NCBI GenBank assembly: GCA_003008705.1
Contig: PDUO01000001.1
Span: 930,001 to 994,000 of the forward strand
DNA: 64,000 nucleotides
Origin: Pezicula radicicola
Taxonomy: Eukaryota > Ascomycota > Leotiomycetes > Helotiales > Dermateaceae
Direction: 5' to 3'
This document shows positions 51,301 to 63,272 of this stretch, in pieces. The notes under the pieces were generated by a model that saw nothing but the letters and a program-made list of their open reading frames with translations, searched no databases and had not been told where the DNA came from. The position numbers were made by a program, and so were the translations under genes. Numbering within the stretch: the stretch's first letter is position 1; each line of letters opens with the position of its first letter.

Positions 51301-51834
51301 TGTTTGGTGGCCGGGAAAAGATAGCGTCATAGGGCAGTCAGAAAAGTAAGTAACAAAATAAAAGGCAGCGCGCCCTTGAGCGTAAAAGGTTGCAATCTAT
51401 CATCTCTCACATCTTCTTCTAACTACCCTCCCATGCGCTCCCTATGTTTTAAGCGTCCCGGAAAGTTCTTTTGCTCACGCCCGTCCAGGGATCTTGTCCA
51501 AGGAGTGGGGCATTGCCTTGACAGATCGGCAGCGTTGCGGACTTGAACATCCTTGGCGACCATTACACCCATCATCTTTGCCTTTGTGCGCACTCAGGGT
51601 CCACCGTCTCCAGCACTGCAGTCTGCTGGTACTGTACTTGCTCCCTTGCTCCCTCGAACCGAAATATTTCCACCTCACATTCAAAAACCCCCAACATACC
51701 AAACAAAGCTTGAAGCCCTTCTGATCTTCCAAACCCAATCCAACCCAACCCTACCGTACCTCGAGAGTAAGGCAAACCATTCCACTTACCAGCGACGGTA
51801 CAAGCCACATACACACAGCACATACCCCAAGAGT
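48362..51834. promoter_or_regulatory. long divergent intergenic region, UNC13-like / SCOC-like
   Basis: 3.5 kb between outward-facing genes with no supported coding sequence. The right half has a dense group of TACAGTA/TACTGTA words (about 50930, 51090, 51135, 51245, 51275 and 51632) and pyrimidine tracts. It must contain both promoters and leaders. Several short ORFs look like chance. Confidence 0.45.
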
Positions 51835-52343
51835 ATGTCGTCGTCGTCCGTCCCCGCCACATATAACGCCGACTCGACTACCACTGCCTCCTCCTCATCC
51901 TCCTCTATCCTTGAAGATGGCACGCCCGTCCAGCGGCCCAAACTCGTAACCAGAAAGTCTAGCGGCACCATCATAGTCCCTCGAGAGCACCCTAAAGTAG
52001 AATTGTCCGAAGGAGACGAGGTCTTTGACGAGGATGACGCCCGGACCATGAGTCCCCGAAGAAACAGTGAGGATATAGAGAAGATGAGCAAAGACGCAAG
52101 GGCAGAGTTGAGCCAGTTCGTCCATCCACTGTTTACGCGATATTCCTCGGCCGTAACTAACGTCGACACAGGCACGCTAAAATTCTTCAAGACTCCCTTC
52201 TCGAAATCTTCAACCGTATTGAAGCCGTCAAGGAGGAACACGACAAGCTAGATAATAATAATAAGTTCTTGCAAAAGTACATTGGTGATTTGATGTCAAC
52301 CTCCAAGATTACAGCGACTGGCGCTAGTGGGAGAAAGAAGTGA
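51835..52343 (+). CDS. SCOC-like short coiled-coil protein
   Basis: Exons 51835-52115 and 52172-52343 (56-nt intron, phase 2, acceptor GACACAG) encode 150 residues. The Ser/Thr-rich N-terminus contains VQRPKLVTRKSSGTIIVP and an acidic stretch. The C-terminus is a coiled coil joined by the splice (ELSQHAKILQDSLLEIFNRI, then HDKLDNNNKFLQKYIGDLMS). That C-terminal signature belongs to the SCOC family of small Golgi/endosome-associated coiled-coil proteins that bind Arl GTPases. The fungal role is inferred only from this similarity. Without the splice the frame runs into an unrelated tail. In-frame codons upstream of the ATG look like leader sequence. Confidence 0.85.
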
Positions 52344-52881
52344 AGATTTAGGCCGCACTTTCATATTCGGCACGGGCAGGTTAGACGGCTACGGCGTAAT
52401 AGTTTTCCATTCTCGGCGAAGATGGCATCACGGCATAATTTGGGCATACAGCGTTGGCGTCTTCACATTCAAAATCATACCCCTTCAAATGCGTCACGAT
52501 CCAGCAAAGGCCGGTTAGGGTAGTCCGGCCATTATTTGTTTTAAATATATATTTTTTCAAATTGCAGACTTCAATTCTTTACCCGAGCTGCAGGCGTTAA
52601 GGTGTTATAGCTTTGTATTATAGTTTCTAGTGATACCAACCATGAGTTCAGCCGAAAAGAAAAATGTGCGTACGGTAAGGTATAGCCACCGAAAACAAGA
52701 GTCGTGGTGTAAAACGAATGCCGTATTACTGATACAAAATGATCCGTTGTCATTTTACTAGACAAGACTGCCGCCATGACTTCCCAATAATATTGTACCT
52801 CGATCGCGGCGCCTGTGGAGAGTCGAGTTTAAGGCAGTTGAACCAACTTGAGTTATCCATAGAACTCGCATATCCTGACAC
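52344..52881. other. intergenic between facing 3' ends
   Basis: 538 bp between the SCOC-like gene and the unknown gene on the opposite strand. It is AT-rich just after 52540, consistent with 3'UTR and termination sequence. Confidence 0.45.
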
Positions 52882-54891
52882 CTAGACGTTCACAATACCA
52901 CTCAATACTCGTCGCTCGCCCTCTTTTCCACCTGTCTCTGCCCCACGAGAGACCTTTCTACTTGCTGGACCTGGTTCATCTTGCTCATCGATGACTTTGG
53001 CAGCGACAGGAGTAACGTTGCGCTGTCTCTTGCTTCCGCTGGTGGTGGTTTTGGTGAAGGGCTGTGCAACCTTACGAGGGACTTCTTCAATTGGATTGTG
53101 ATCTTGGCCATGAGCGTTCTCTTTCTTGCTTTTGACGCTTGGGGACCAGCCAGCAGCCGCTTCCAATGCTACATTGGTCTCGCCCTCAAAAGCCGCTTTA
53201 ACTGCAGCACAAGTCAGCAATAGCAGAGCGAAAGAGGCCCTTATTCCTTACCACCAGAATTTAGCTCTGCAAGTCTCTTCGTTGGTGCGTTTCCAGTTTG
53301 GTTTGTAGGGACTGGTGTCCCATCCGCAGTCGTCGCTTGGAGCGGGGTGTTAGTGGGTACGAAGGGCATCATAAGAGCCTCGCAGACCGACTCGAAAGCG
53401 CCAACACTTTGAAGCGTCTCAAATCTGCGATCTGGTTGGTCAGTGACAATTGGGTTGGTGACCTGACGACTGCTGTTGGTGCGTGTGTTTGATTTTGAGA
53501 CGTCAGGCATGGAAATATCGTGTCCAACGGAGGAGGAGGCTTGTCTCATGGACACATCACCAGACGAGGAGGTTTGGCGCCAGTAGTGTTCTGGATCTAT
53601 GAATGGGTCGAATATGGCAGGACGCGGTGGCGCCATAGAACCTACTGGTTGATTATGCAGCTGTTGGGTTAATGCATCAGCATGGGAAATTCAAGAACTG
53701 TATAATGGAACTTACAACTGGGGCTGGAAGAGAAGTCATCCTCTTAGTGGATGGGACCCTGCGTCTTGGAGAATGACTATGAGCTTCAATGCCACCACCC
53801 TCACTGGCATTCCGCGGCGGAGGCTGCCTAGCGAGGTATGGAGCTGCTATGGACACCTGGCGCCACATTGCCGCATTTGGCCAGGCAATGTTGCAATTTT
53901 CAAGCACCTCTGCAGATATATCTAATTAGCTCTGAACTCTCGAGTTGATAACTTGGATTGAGCAGGTGAAAATGAATCTCTAGAAGCACTTGACCACCAC
54001 AAGGAGAAGGAAGGATAATCAAGAAAACCCTCGACTTTGGAGTAACCGACTTGGTATGGCTAACTCATTCGATTTGCCAGAGCTGAGCCAGCCACACGAG
54101 CACCAGTAGCAAGATGAAAAGTACTGACCAAGAGGAGCATGCTGGAAGGAGAATGCTACCAAATTCCGAACGCGTTCAAATGGCACCGAAATAGAGTCAC
54201 GGGGAAATCCTTCCGCGATAATAAGCTTGATACGACCAATATCGTCGCCAGCGTTCCAGATAGGCTGTGTGAGGACTTCGTGGTGAAATTCTGGGAACTT
54301 AAGTGGCTCGAACTCGCCATGCTTGTTGAGCTCTAGCAAAACGTTAGTTTCTGGCTTTCATTCTGGTGCTGCTGGTATTGGCAGTGGAAGCTGTTAGCAG
54401 TGGCCACATACCAACGCTAGTTTCAATAACAGATGGCCATGGACCTGCTCGACCATAGAACTTAGACCTGTTGGCCGTCAGAACCAGGAACATCACATGA
54501 CCAGGTTAGAACTGGAGTAGAATAGTGCATCGTACCCAATGAGTTTGCCGTCTATCAAGAGTCGGGCTTCGAAGATAGCATTTTCGGCATGCTTGGTAAT
54601 CGATTGAAGGTAGGCACTCATATCGGGATCTTTCCAGCAGTGAATAGATATGCGAAAAGAGGATCCAGCGCGTAGACCGGGGATAAACGAAGTGACGGTT
54701 GGCAACAGCATCTGGCCATTTTGCGAGTAGATGCTAGATTCTGTAGAAAACATGAGTTCTTATCAGGGCTGACTTCTGGATGTGAACCACTCACCAGGAT
54801 CTTGAATGACTTGGCATGCTGTTCTAAATTCTTGCAAAGGTACCTTGCAGTCCTCGGGGAATACCAGGACGTCCCAGTCCTGGTAACGCAT
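52882..54891 (-). CDS. unknown seven-exon protein, 494 aa
   Basis: Exons 54795-54891, 54536-54740, 54412-54467, 54129-54332, 53716-53909, 53252-53660 and 52882-53201. Every phase agrees and each intron has usual ends. The first half looks globular, for example MLLPTVTSFIPGLRAGSSFR and LTQPIWNAGDDIGRIKLIIA, with many beta-type segments. It could be a fungus-specific beta-sandwich. From about residue 190 the protein becomes Pro/Ser/Arg-rich and disordered, and the last 100 residues are Lys/Arg/Glu-rich (SKKENAHGQD, SGSKRQRNV), suggesting nuclear location. There is no membrane segment or known catalytic motif. I do not recognise the family. Confidence 0.72.
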
Positions 54892-55484
54892 GCTGATTTG
54901 ATGGGGGATGGAACGTGGATACAACTCGGATGGTGAGGAAAGCCTGGTACAAAGTGTGTTTCTGTGCAGATGGTTTCGAAAGTAGACTTTGTTGGACAAT
55001 TAAAGAAGTGAAGGGTCGGGCTGAAGGATCGGGCTGAAGCACCAGCTTAAAATGGAGGCGAATACTGCAAGCACTACCTCCATCTTGAGTTGAGAATGGA
55101 AAGAGCTTGTTATGCTTGTAAACTCGGGCACGTAATTCCAGCGCACTTTCCCAGTCGATCCTACCACAGGGGTTAGATGCAGAGCAGCAAAGGCTCCCTG
55201 GCGAATGGGGAAGGCAGTTCTGTAAAACATCAATTTAGTTTGAGTAGCTCCAATGTCTACTCCGTTCATCGTATTGTAATTAATAACCACAGTGGCACCT
55301 GAAATGTTTTCGGTGTTTGTATTTGCTTGCCAGCATTTCTATCATCCCCGCTTTGTCGCCCAAGGACCTACATTTTAAACAACAGTTCTTCAATAACAAG
55401 TCATTGATCATCCTCGGTTTACTGTCTAAGGGTTGTTCCATGCTGACTGCTCCAATTCATATGTACAAGTTTATTGATCACGCC
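54892..55484. promoter_or_regulatory. promoter region of the unknown gene / 3' end of ndufb8
   Basis: 593 bp between two minus-strand genes. An open minus frame crosses part of it but begins at GTG and lacks domain features, so I treat it as chance. Confidence 0.4.
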
Positions 55485-56157
55485 CTACTCAATCGGATCA
55501 CCAGGTGCTCTGGCCTAATTCTTGTTAGTATATATTTATGCACTTCCTTTCGGGAAGACAACTCACTCGGACAGCCCTTGGACCTCCCAATTCTTTCTCA
55601 AGTCCGCCCTCATACTCCTTCGGTGCGGATTGCTTGTCTGGATAAAGTGAAGCGACAACACCGCAAAGGCCAAGCACAACCACAACAAAAGCACCAATTT
55701 GCAACGCGCCCTTCCCCGGTGATACATGTGTGTATTCTTCTGGCGAAAACATGCCTAATATATCGTTATCCTCGTGAACCGGCTCTCCGTAGTTACGTCG
55801 CTCTTGCTTGTCCCACCAGTCCCCATGAGGATCGCGGAATTGACGCTTGACGTTAGGTGGGTTAATGTATCCTCCATTCTTGAAATAAGTCAGCGTGTAC
55901 GGATTGGCAAGCTCGAGGGACAGGCAATCACCATGTTGGGATCCTCAAGGTCGGTCTGTAGAATACGTTAGCAATTAGCTCTAGAATCAGGATTGACCTA
56001 CAACGTATGCAGAATATAGATAACTTACCAATTTAGGGTAATCAGGTCCCTCCGCAGCAGGAGCTGAGGCATGTCGTTGCTGTGTGATTGCTATTCGTCG
56101 TGCAAGGGGAGCTACAGCTCTCAGAGGCCGCGCTGTCGCAATTCGTCGCGACAACAT
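55485..56157 (-). CDS. ndufb8: mitochondrial complex I subunit NDUFB8 (ASHI)
   Basis: Exons 56029-56157, 55932-55955, 55567-55878 and 55485-55514 encode 164 residues; all introns are phase 0. The first 30 residues form an Arg/Ala-rich presequence (MLSRRIATARPLRAVAPLAR). The core FRDPHGDWWDKQERRNYGEP followed by VHEDNDILGMFSPEEYTH is the NDUFB8 signature. A single membrane helix (LQIGAFVVVVLGLCGVVASL) follows, then YPDKQSAPKEYEGGLEKELG and the spliced tail ARAPGDPIE. NDUFB8 is an accessory subunit of the peripheral membrane arm of NADH:ubiquinone oxidoreductase. Exon 2 is only 24 nt. The gene shares a 404-bp intergenic region with SWR1. Confidence 0.9.
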
Positions 56158-56561
56158 CTACAAAATACATCAGTCTTCAATTAAGCTCATACAAATGAGA
56201 CGAGACAGCTTACAGTGGCAGATGTTTGCGAGGAATCAATGGGTCGTCAAGATAGTCTTCCTGGCTTAGCCAGGTGAGGTTGTCAAGCGGAGAGATCGAT
56301 CCGCTTTAAAGTTTTCCCGAATAGTCCACCAAATTGGTCGCCAGAGCGCCGGAATGGAAAATGTGCATCCACCACCAGACCAACATCAAATCTCGACATT
56401 TTCGACATTTTCGAAGATAACGGACGCCACAGACCCCTGGTCATGCGCAAACTTCAGAATAAGGGTATTCGTAAGATTGCGCATCTTTCGAAGTTCGAAT
56501 CGATCCCTCAGATGCAACGTTCGTCCGGATTCCGGTAGGGCTTAGGAATTTATCACCAAGA
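56158..56561. promoter_or_regulatory. shared divergent promoter, ndufb8 / swr1
   Basis: 404 bp separate the start codons. An ATTGG at about 56334 on the plus strand is a CCAAT box in the ndufb8 direction, about 180 bp from that start codon. No other element is clear. Confidence 0.5.
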
Positions 56562-59500
56562 ATGACACAGACCGCGTCAGATGCTCCAGAGCAATCCATC
56601 TATGGTAAGAGAACAACAACATTTGTTCGGAAAGTTGAAATCGCTGAGATATTCTACGACTAGATATTCCTCCCGAAGACGATAAAATACCACAAACACC
56701 TGCTACAAATGGCCACAAATCCGACGGAGAAGACAACGAACGTCCCAGCAAGAGGCGCCGAGTCAGCGAGGCCCCATCGAAAGCGCGTCCGAAACCCGAA
56801 TCACCACCATGGAAGAAGGCGTTAGCAGATGGACCATCCTCATTCACACAAAATGGGGTCAGAAAGTCAGGCCGAACAAATCGCATTCCTCCCAACCCAC
56901 AGCCTCAGACAGACGTGCGCCAGACAAGAGGTGCTTTACAAAAGACTCCCTCTGCCAAAAGCAAACATAGCGAAGGAAATGGAAATAAGTCACCGCTTCA
57001 GATACGAGACGCTGTCAGTATATCAAACAATGGAGTCAAGCGGCCTGTGTCTGCGGACCAGCCTTCTGGTCAACAACCTTCCAATACATCAGCCAAAGCT
57101 ACAATGTCTCCTAAGCGATCCCATCATCGGAAGTCAATGCCTAGTGAGAAGACTGCTACACCCAAACGCTCGCACAAGAAGAAGGTTCCTACAACAGATT
57201 CACAGCCTGCGCCAGCGCAAGTTCACGCTACGAGAGATCGACCTCAACGAAGAGCTAGTGAAGCAGTGGTGGATGACCAATCCCGACCAACATTGCCTAA
57301 GGTTGATACTATTTCTGGGCCAAGCCCCAATGCCAAAATGCCAAAAATCAAGCTGAAAATCAGACCCCCAAAACTTCCTTGTCTACATCCTGGCCTAGTG
57401 CTTCCGAGGCCCAAGCAGTGCGCAACACTGGAGGAATTCCTTGCGTCGAAGGCAGATGTACCAGTTGAGCTGGGTGGGCTCCTGACCCCAGAAGATGGAC
57501 CGAACCTCACAACCGAGACTGCAATGAGGGATGCTCAACTACTACTCCGTATAGAGCGTGCTACTGAGCCTGGCGGATTATTAGCTCCCGGACTTTGCTC
57601 CGTGTACAAACCTGAGAAGCAGGAACAACCCCCTCCTCAGTATTCGCATCAAGATCACATGAATAGGGCAGTCCGTGAGTTTAGGAGATTGATGCAGATA
57701 GAACATAATAAACATCGGGCTGCGGCTAAAAGACTTGCTGAGGCATGCAGGGACGAATGGATACGAAGACAACCAAAAACCTCAGAACAATTAGAAGCTG
57801 AAGAAGCAAAGGCCAATCAAGGTCGCTACAAAACCTTGATGAAAGTTTTCCAGGCCACTTGGGAGAATGTAAGACTTGAAGTGGATCAACAACGCGCGGC
57901 TGAATGGTCAAAAAGAGAGCAGGCCCGGGTGCGTGAGGCTCTCAACGAGGTTGTGGATGCGTCAACTCAGAAGCTTGAGGCGAGAAGGACGCAGAGAGAT
58001 TCCGAGATTCCCACTGACGAAGAAGATAATGATGTCTCGGACTCAGAAATATTGGATGGCGCGAAGTCCCGTGACGTTTCTGAAGATGAGGATGGGGAGA
58101 GCAACATGTCCTCGGCCGAGTCAGAAGCGGATGACGAGCAACCACGGCCTGATGCCGCTGAGGATGAACATCTTTCGCTAGAACAATTACGCGAAAAGTA
58201 TGCCTCGCTACCCGACATTCATACATTGTCTGCAACCGACAATGGCTCTCAGGACGAGGATGGGCCCTCTGATGCAGAACAGAATAGCGAAACTGGTGCT
58301 ATAGAGGATGAAGACAGTGATGAGTCGATCGATATGGATGATGATATGGGAGATAGTGATGAGGATCGTGATAGTGATGAGGATGACGAAGAAAGTGACC
58401 AAGATGATGATCTTGCAGCATCGAGTCTACTTGGGTTCCTTGATCCCTCTGATATCAAGGCAATGAAAAATGACCTGCTAGACTCGGATGCCACGCCTGT
58501 GGACGATGGAGATTTGGGCAAGAAAGATGAAGACTCTGTTTTGCCGGATGTAGCGCAGACATCATCCACAAGCGAAGACACTGCAATGGAGCGCACTGGA
58601 ATAGAAGACGCGATCAGCAAAGACGCTGTCATGGAAGACGCTCTAATCGAAGATCGTACAGATATCAAGATTCGAACAACAGATTCACACGACCGAATTG
58701 TTGAAGTCACGGCTGCGAGCCCTGATCGAAGTAGCCAGCCGACTCCTAGGACCACTGAGACGAGACCTTCAGAAGCTGATTCCGCTTCTTCAGTGGATCT
58801 TCAGCAGCACAGCCGTCAAGCCACATCCAGTGTTACGCCACAACCAGCTAACCAACTAAAGACGCCGGTGCCTTTCCTTCTCCGAGGTACTCTCAGAGAA
58901 TACCAGCATTTTGGTCTCGATTGGCTTGCAGGACTTTACGAGAATAATACCAACGGAATTCTTGCGGACGAGATGGGTCTCGGTAAGACCATTCAAACCA
59001 TCGCTCTACTAGCGCACCTTGCTTGCGAGCATCATGTCTGGGGCCCTCATTTGGTTATTGTGCCCACTAGTGTTATGCTGAATTGGGAAATGGAATTCAA
59101 AAAGTTCTTGCCAGGTTTCAAGATTCTGACATATTACGGCTCACAAGACGAACGGAATAGAAAACGCAAAGGGTGGCTTAACGAAGACTCTTTTAATGTC
59201 GTTATAACGTCCTACCAACTTGTCCTTCAAGACGCGCAGGTTTTCAGACGCCGAGATTGGCATTATATGATTCTTGACGAAGCCCACAATATCAAGAACT
59301 TCCAGTCTCAGAGATGGCAAACCATGCTGACATTCAAAACTCGAGCGCGCCTTCTGTTGACTGGTACACCTCTTCAGAACAACTTGACGGAGCTCTGGTC
59401 ACTACTTTATTTCTTGATGCCATCCGAAGACGCGTCAAACGGAATTGCAGGGTTTGCTAATCTTAAAGAATTTGAGGGCTGGTTCAAGAAGCCATCCGAG

Positions 59501-61510
59501 CAGATCTTGGAACATGGACGCGAGCATATGGATGATGAGGCCAAGGCAATAATTAGCAAACTTCACAAAGTTCTGCGACCGTATCTTTTAAGGCGTCTTA
59601 AAGCAGACGTCGAGAAGCAGATGCCTGCAAAATATGAGCACGTGGAGTTCTGCCGTCTATCTAAGAGGCAGCGCGAGTTGTATGACAGCTTTCTCAATCG
59701 AGAGGACACCAGAGGTACACTTGCTGGGGGTAACTATTTATCTATTGTTAACTGCTTAATGCAGTTAAGAAAGGTCTGTAACCATCCAGATCTCTTCTTA
59801 GATCGCCCCATTATGACTTCATTCCCTATGGAGAAGTCAGCTATTGCGGACTTCGAAATAAAAGATCTACTAGTTCGAAGACGTCTGCTTAAGCAAGACC
59901 CCATGACAACTGTTAGCCTGGATTTCTTGAATCTAGTTCCGACAGAGCATGAAGACCTTTCTGGAGCGGTGACTGCTCGGAGCTACATGCTTAGTGCCCA
60001 CCGCCTGCTTATGGACATGCGAGAAGCACAGCGCTTAAGGGCACAATATGCCCTTACCAACTTCGACCCAGCGACTGTAAAAAGTAACTTGACGTACTTG
60101 GAAAGTGCTTCTAGGTGGGGCCGGTTTGAAGAGCTCCAGCACTGCGTCTATCTCAACGCGCTTCGAAGGCAACAGAAGCCAATTTATGGAAAGCAGCTTG
60201 TTGAACTACTATCTCTTGGCATCAATGAACGACCTCTGCGTCCGAGACCCAGTCGGAGAGACCGAATGATGCAATGGCTAGAGGACTCTTCTCCTATTCT
60301 CAGGTCTATGGTGCCAACTCTTTCAGAAAGATCAGAGGCCTTAAATACTACTATTCAGAAGTTTGCATGCGTAACACCTCCTGTTATTGCTAAGGATATG
60401 ATACCTCTACTTCTCACACCCAAAGGAGTCAACAAATTCCAGACAAATGTTACAAAGTCCGACCGGGATCCATTCCACGAAGCTCGTATGAGACTCTCAA
60501 TACAGTTCCCAGATAAAAGATTACTGCAATATGACTGCGGTAAGCTTCAGACTCTGGATAAGCTGCTTCGAAAGCTTCAAGCAGGCGGGCATCGTGCCCT
60601 GATATTCACACAGATGACGAAAGTACTAGATATTCTTGAACAATTCCTCAACATTCATGGTCACAAGTATCTCCGCCTTGATGGTGCAACCAAGATCGAG
60701 CAACGACAAATCCTCACTGACCGCTTCAATAATGACAAAAGGATTCTTGCTTTCATCCTCTCCAGTCGATCTGGTGGTTTAGGTATCAACCTGACAGGAG
60801 CTGACACTGTTATCTTCTACGACCTCGACTGGAATCCAGCAATGGACAAACAATGCACAGACCGTGCCCATCGCATTGGACAGACACGCGATGTACATAT
60901 TTATCGACTCGTCTCTGAGCATACAATTGAAGCCAATATCTTGCGAAAGGCAAATCAGAAACGCATGTTGGATGATGTTGTTATACAGGAAGGAGAATTC
61001 ACCACCGATTATTTCAACAAGATCTCTGTTCGCGATGTTATTGGAGAAGAGTCGGCCCTGGATGATGGAGATGCGGCAGCAAATGCGGCCATGGATCGCG
61101 TGCTTGGTGGTCCAGACAACAGCAACAACGTGCAACGTGTACTCGCCCAGGCTGAAGACAGAGAAGATGTTGCAGCTGCAAAGATTGCTGAAAGAGAAAT
61201 AGTGCAGACAGATGCTGCAGATTTTGATGAAAAGGATGTCAATGCTTCTGCCACTCCGGCTGGTATAACAACGCCTGGAGATAGTTTGGCAACACCCGCC
61301 GCTGCTGGATCTCCTGCGCCAATTGATGTCATCGATGTGGAGGACGAAGATGAACTGAATGCTTGGGGCAAGCCAATTAGGTCAACTGATGATTACATGC
61401 TGAGGTTCATGACCGAACAGCTCAAGGATGTTCCATTCCAGCCTCCACCAGATAAAAACAAGAGCAAGAGGGGAAAAGATGGTCGTCATCGCTCTCATCG
61501 AGCAAGATAA
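56562..61510 (+). CDS. swr1: SWR1 complex Snf2-family ATPase
   Basis: Exon 1 (56562-56604) and exon 2 (56664-61510), with a 59-nt phase-1 intron, encode 1629 residues beginning MTQTASDAPEQSIYDIPPED. A basic N-terminus (SKRRRVSEAP) precedes a charged helical stretch at about 300-390 that fits an HSA domain. A long acidic segment follows at about 450-610. The ATPase core has ADEMGLGKTIQTIALL (motif I, about 780) and ILDEAHNIKN (motif II, about 885). A large SWR1/INO80-type insertion separates the two lobes. The last helicase motif is DRAHRIGQTRDVHIYRL. SWR1 exchanges H2A for H2A.Z in nucleosomes near promoters. The second exon is nearly 4.85 kb without interruption, and the length is normal for the family. 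Confidence 0.96.
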
Positions 61511-62193
61511 TGGCCACTGTATAATTGTAAAATAGTATTGTTATTCATTCAGCGGACTGTCTTAGTAGACGTTTGGATGTGTAAATGAGCAATGAAGGTC
61601 AAGGCGTTTGGGAGGGGAATAGCATGAAAAGGGAGTCAAATTGCGTTCATGGGCTTGGCTAATCATTGGATTCGCTCCCTCAATTTGGCTCTAGCCAGTT
61701 TTATGACATGAGTTAAAATAAATGTAAATTACATGATCGCTTCACTGAGTACTATAAAGAGAAATAGCAGCACTCGAGTCACTACACCTTCCTTAGACTG
61801 GACTCTAAGCTCCAGCTAAAGTAGTAACCGACTAAGGTATATAGATGCCCGTGGCTATCTTACCAGTTGGGTGTGATCCTGTTCTAACTCCGAAGTACTG
61901 CTGGTAAACTCTGATTTGGCCAACGAGTTTCCTAGAAATTTAACAATATTGATGTTACAATGAACTGGTTTGAACCAAACCCCTATCCTTCTTGGTCCCA
62001 TATTGGCGGTGCCATGAGATCAAGATAGCTTTAACATAGGCAGGTCAATAGGCAGGTGCCCTCAGCCTGCTATGTACCAGATTTGGTTCTTTTCCATATT
62101 AAACAGTGTTACATGAAGACAATTTGCGATACCTTTGGATTAAAGCCTTGGCCATGATTAATCCCCTCCCACGCTACCATGAAAGCACCCGCT
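61511..62193. other. intergenic between facing 3' ends of swr1 and the oxidoreductase gene
   Basis: 683 bp with no coding sequence supported. It presumably holds the two 3'UTRs. Confidence 0.5.
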
Positions 62194-63272
62194 TCACGAA
62201 ATCGTACAAATAATCTTTCCCTTACTAACATCCTTCTCCATAAACTTATGTGCCTCCACAATGTCTGCCCAAGGGAAGACCTTTTCAACATAAACCTTGA
62301 ATGTGTGATCTTCAAACTTAGGAAGGTATTCCTCCAATTTATCTCGCAAACGACCCTGATACTCAGTGTCGCGACTTCTCAAACTGCTTCCCTCTAGCCT
62401 CAATCTCTTTCTGAGGAAAGCACCAATATCGACTCCTTCTTTCAGCTTTGTGCCACTCATAGCTCCCAGAGTGACAATCCGAGCATCTCGTGCCGCAACA
62501 TCTAGATTCCCTTGGAAGTAGTTCTGTCCGATGAAGTCAATCACAATATCAACACCCTTCCCATCAGTCGCCTTAAGAATCTCCTTAGCCCAGTCCTGAG
62601 TCTTATAGTTGAAACCCGCCGTAGCCCCTAACTCCTTCACGCAAAAATCAATCTTCTCCTGTGATCCAACCGTAACATAAACAGCAGAAGCGCCTGCAGC
62701 TTTAGACAATTGAATGCCCGATATCGAGACAGATGAAGCACCCGCATGCCAAAGAACACTCTTACCAGGAGCCATCTCCCCAATAAGATGTAAAGCCTGC
62801 GTAGCCGTAATCCAAGTCTCAGGAACCCCAGCTGCTTCCTCCCAACTCAAATGTTCTGGTTTATGTAAAAGCATATGCGTATGCACAGCAATATATTCGG
62901 CATAAGCACCCCCATATGCCAAACCAAAAACCTCATCTCCTTCTTTAAATCCTTCTTTTACTTCGGTTCCTAGATTCTCGATCGTGCCGCTGAATTCTAC
63001 ACCTAGGATCTTGCTGGCTTGTGGAGGTAATGGATAGTGACCTTCTCGTTGTAGGAGATCCATGCGGTTGAGCCCGAAGGCTTTGATTTTTACTACCGCT
63101 TCACATCTTGAGGGGGTAGGCTTGGGAACTTCTGTTATGTGAAGCGCGTCCGCGTTTCCGGTGCCATTTTTTATGTCTGTGGCGGGGTTTTAGTTGGTAT
63201 TAATTGACGTTATCATTACGAGATATTGGAAGGAGGTATTGGCTTACCCACTGCACGCATTTTTTGACTCAT
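62194..63272 (-). CDS. quinone oxidoreductase-like MDR enzyme (TP53I3/PIG3 type)
   Basis: Exon 1 (63248-63272, MSQKMRAV plus one base) and exon 2 (62194-63176), with a 71-nt intron, encode 335 residues. The GroES-like half has KAFGLNRMDLLQREGHYPLP and LGVEFSGTIENLG. The Rossmann half begins near SVLWHAGASSVSISGIQLSK and continues through the conserved DIVIDFIGQNYFQGNL. The structural zinc Cys cluster of alcohol dehydrogenases is absent, which fits the zinc-free quinone reductase branch that reduces quinones with NADPH. The usual NADPH-binding GxGGVG motif is replaced by AGASSVS, common in the PIG3 group. The protein is probably cytosolic; its natural substrate is unknown. Confidence 0.92.

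Noticed and set aside
51553..51834. In-frame codons upstream of the SCOC-like ATG, suggesting a longer N-terminus
   Set aside because: The composition is leader-like (Pro/Thr/His from CA-rich DNA), and the protein beginning at 51835 already has a normal short-family length.
55000..55290. Minus-strand open frame upstream of the 494-aa unknown gene
   Set aside because: It begins at GTG, not ATG, has no domain, and no good splice links it to the downstream exons.
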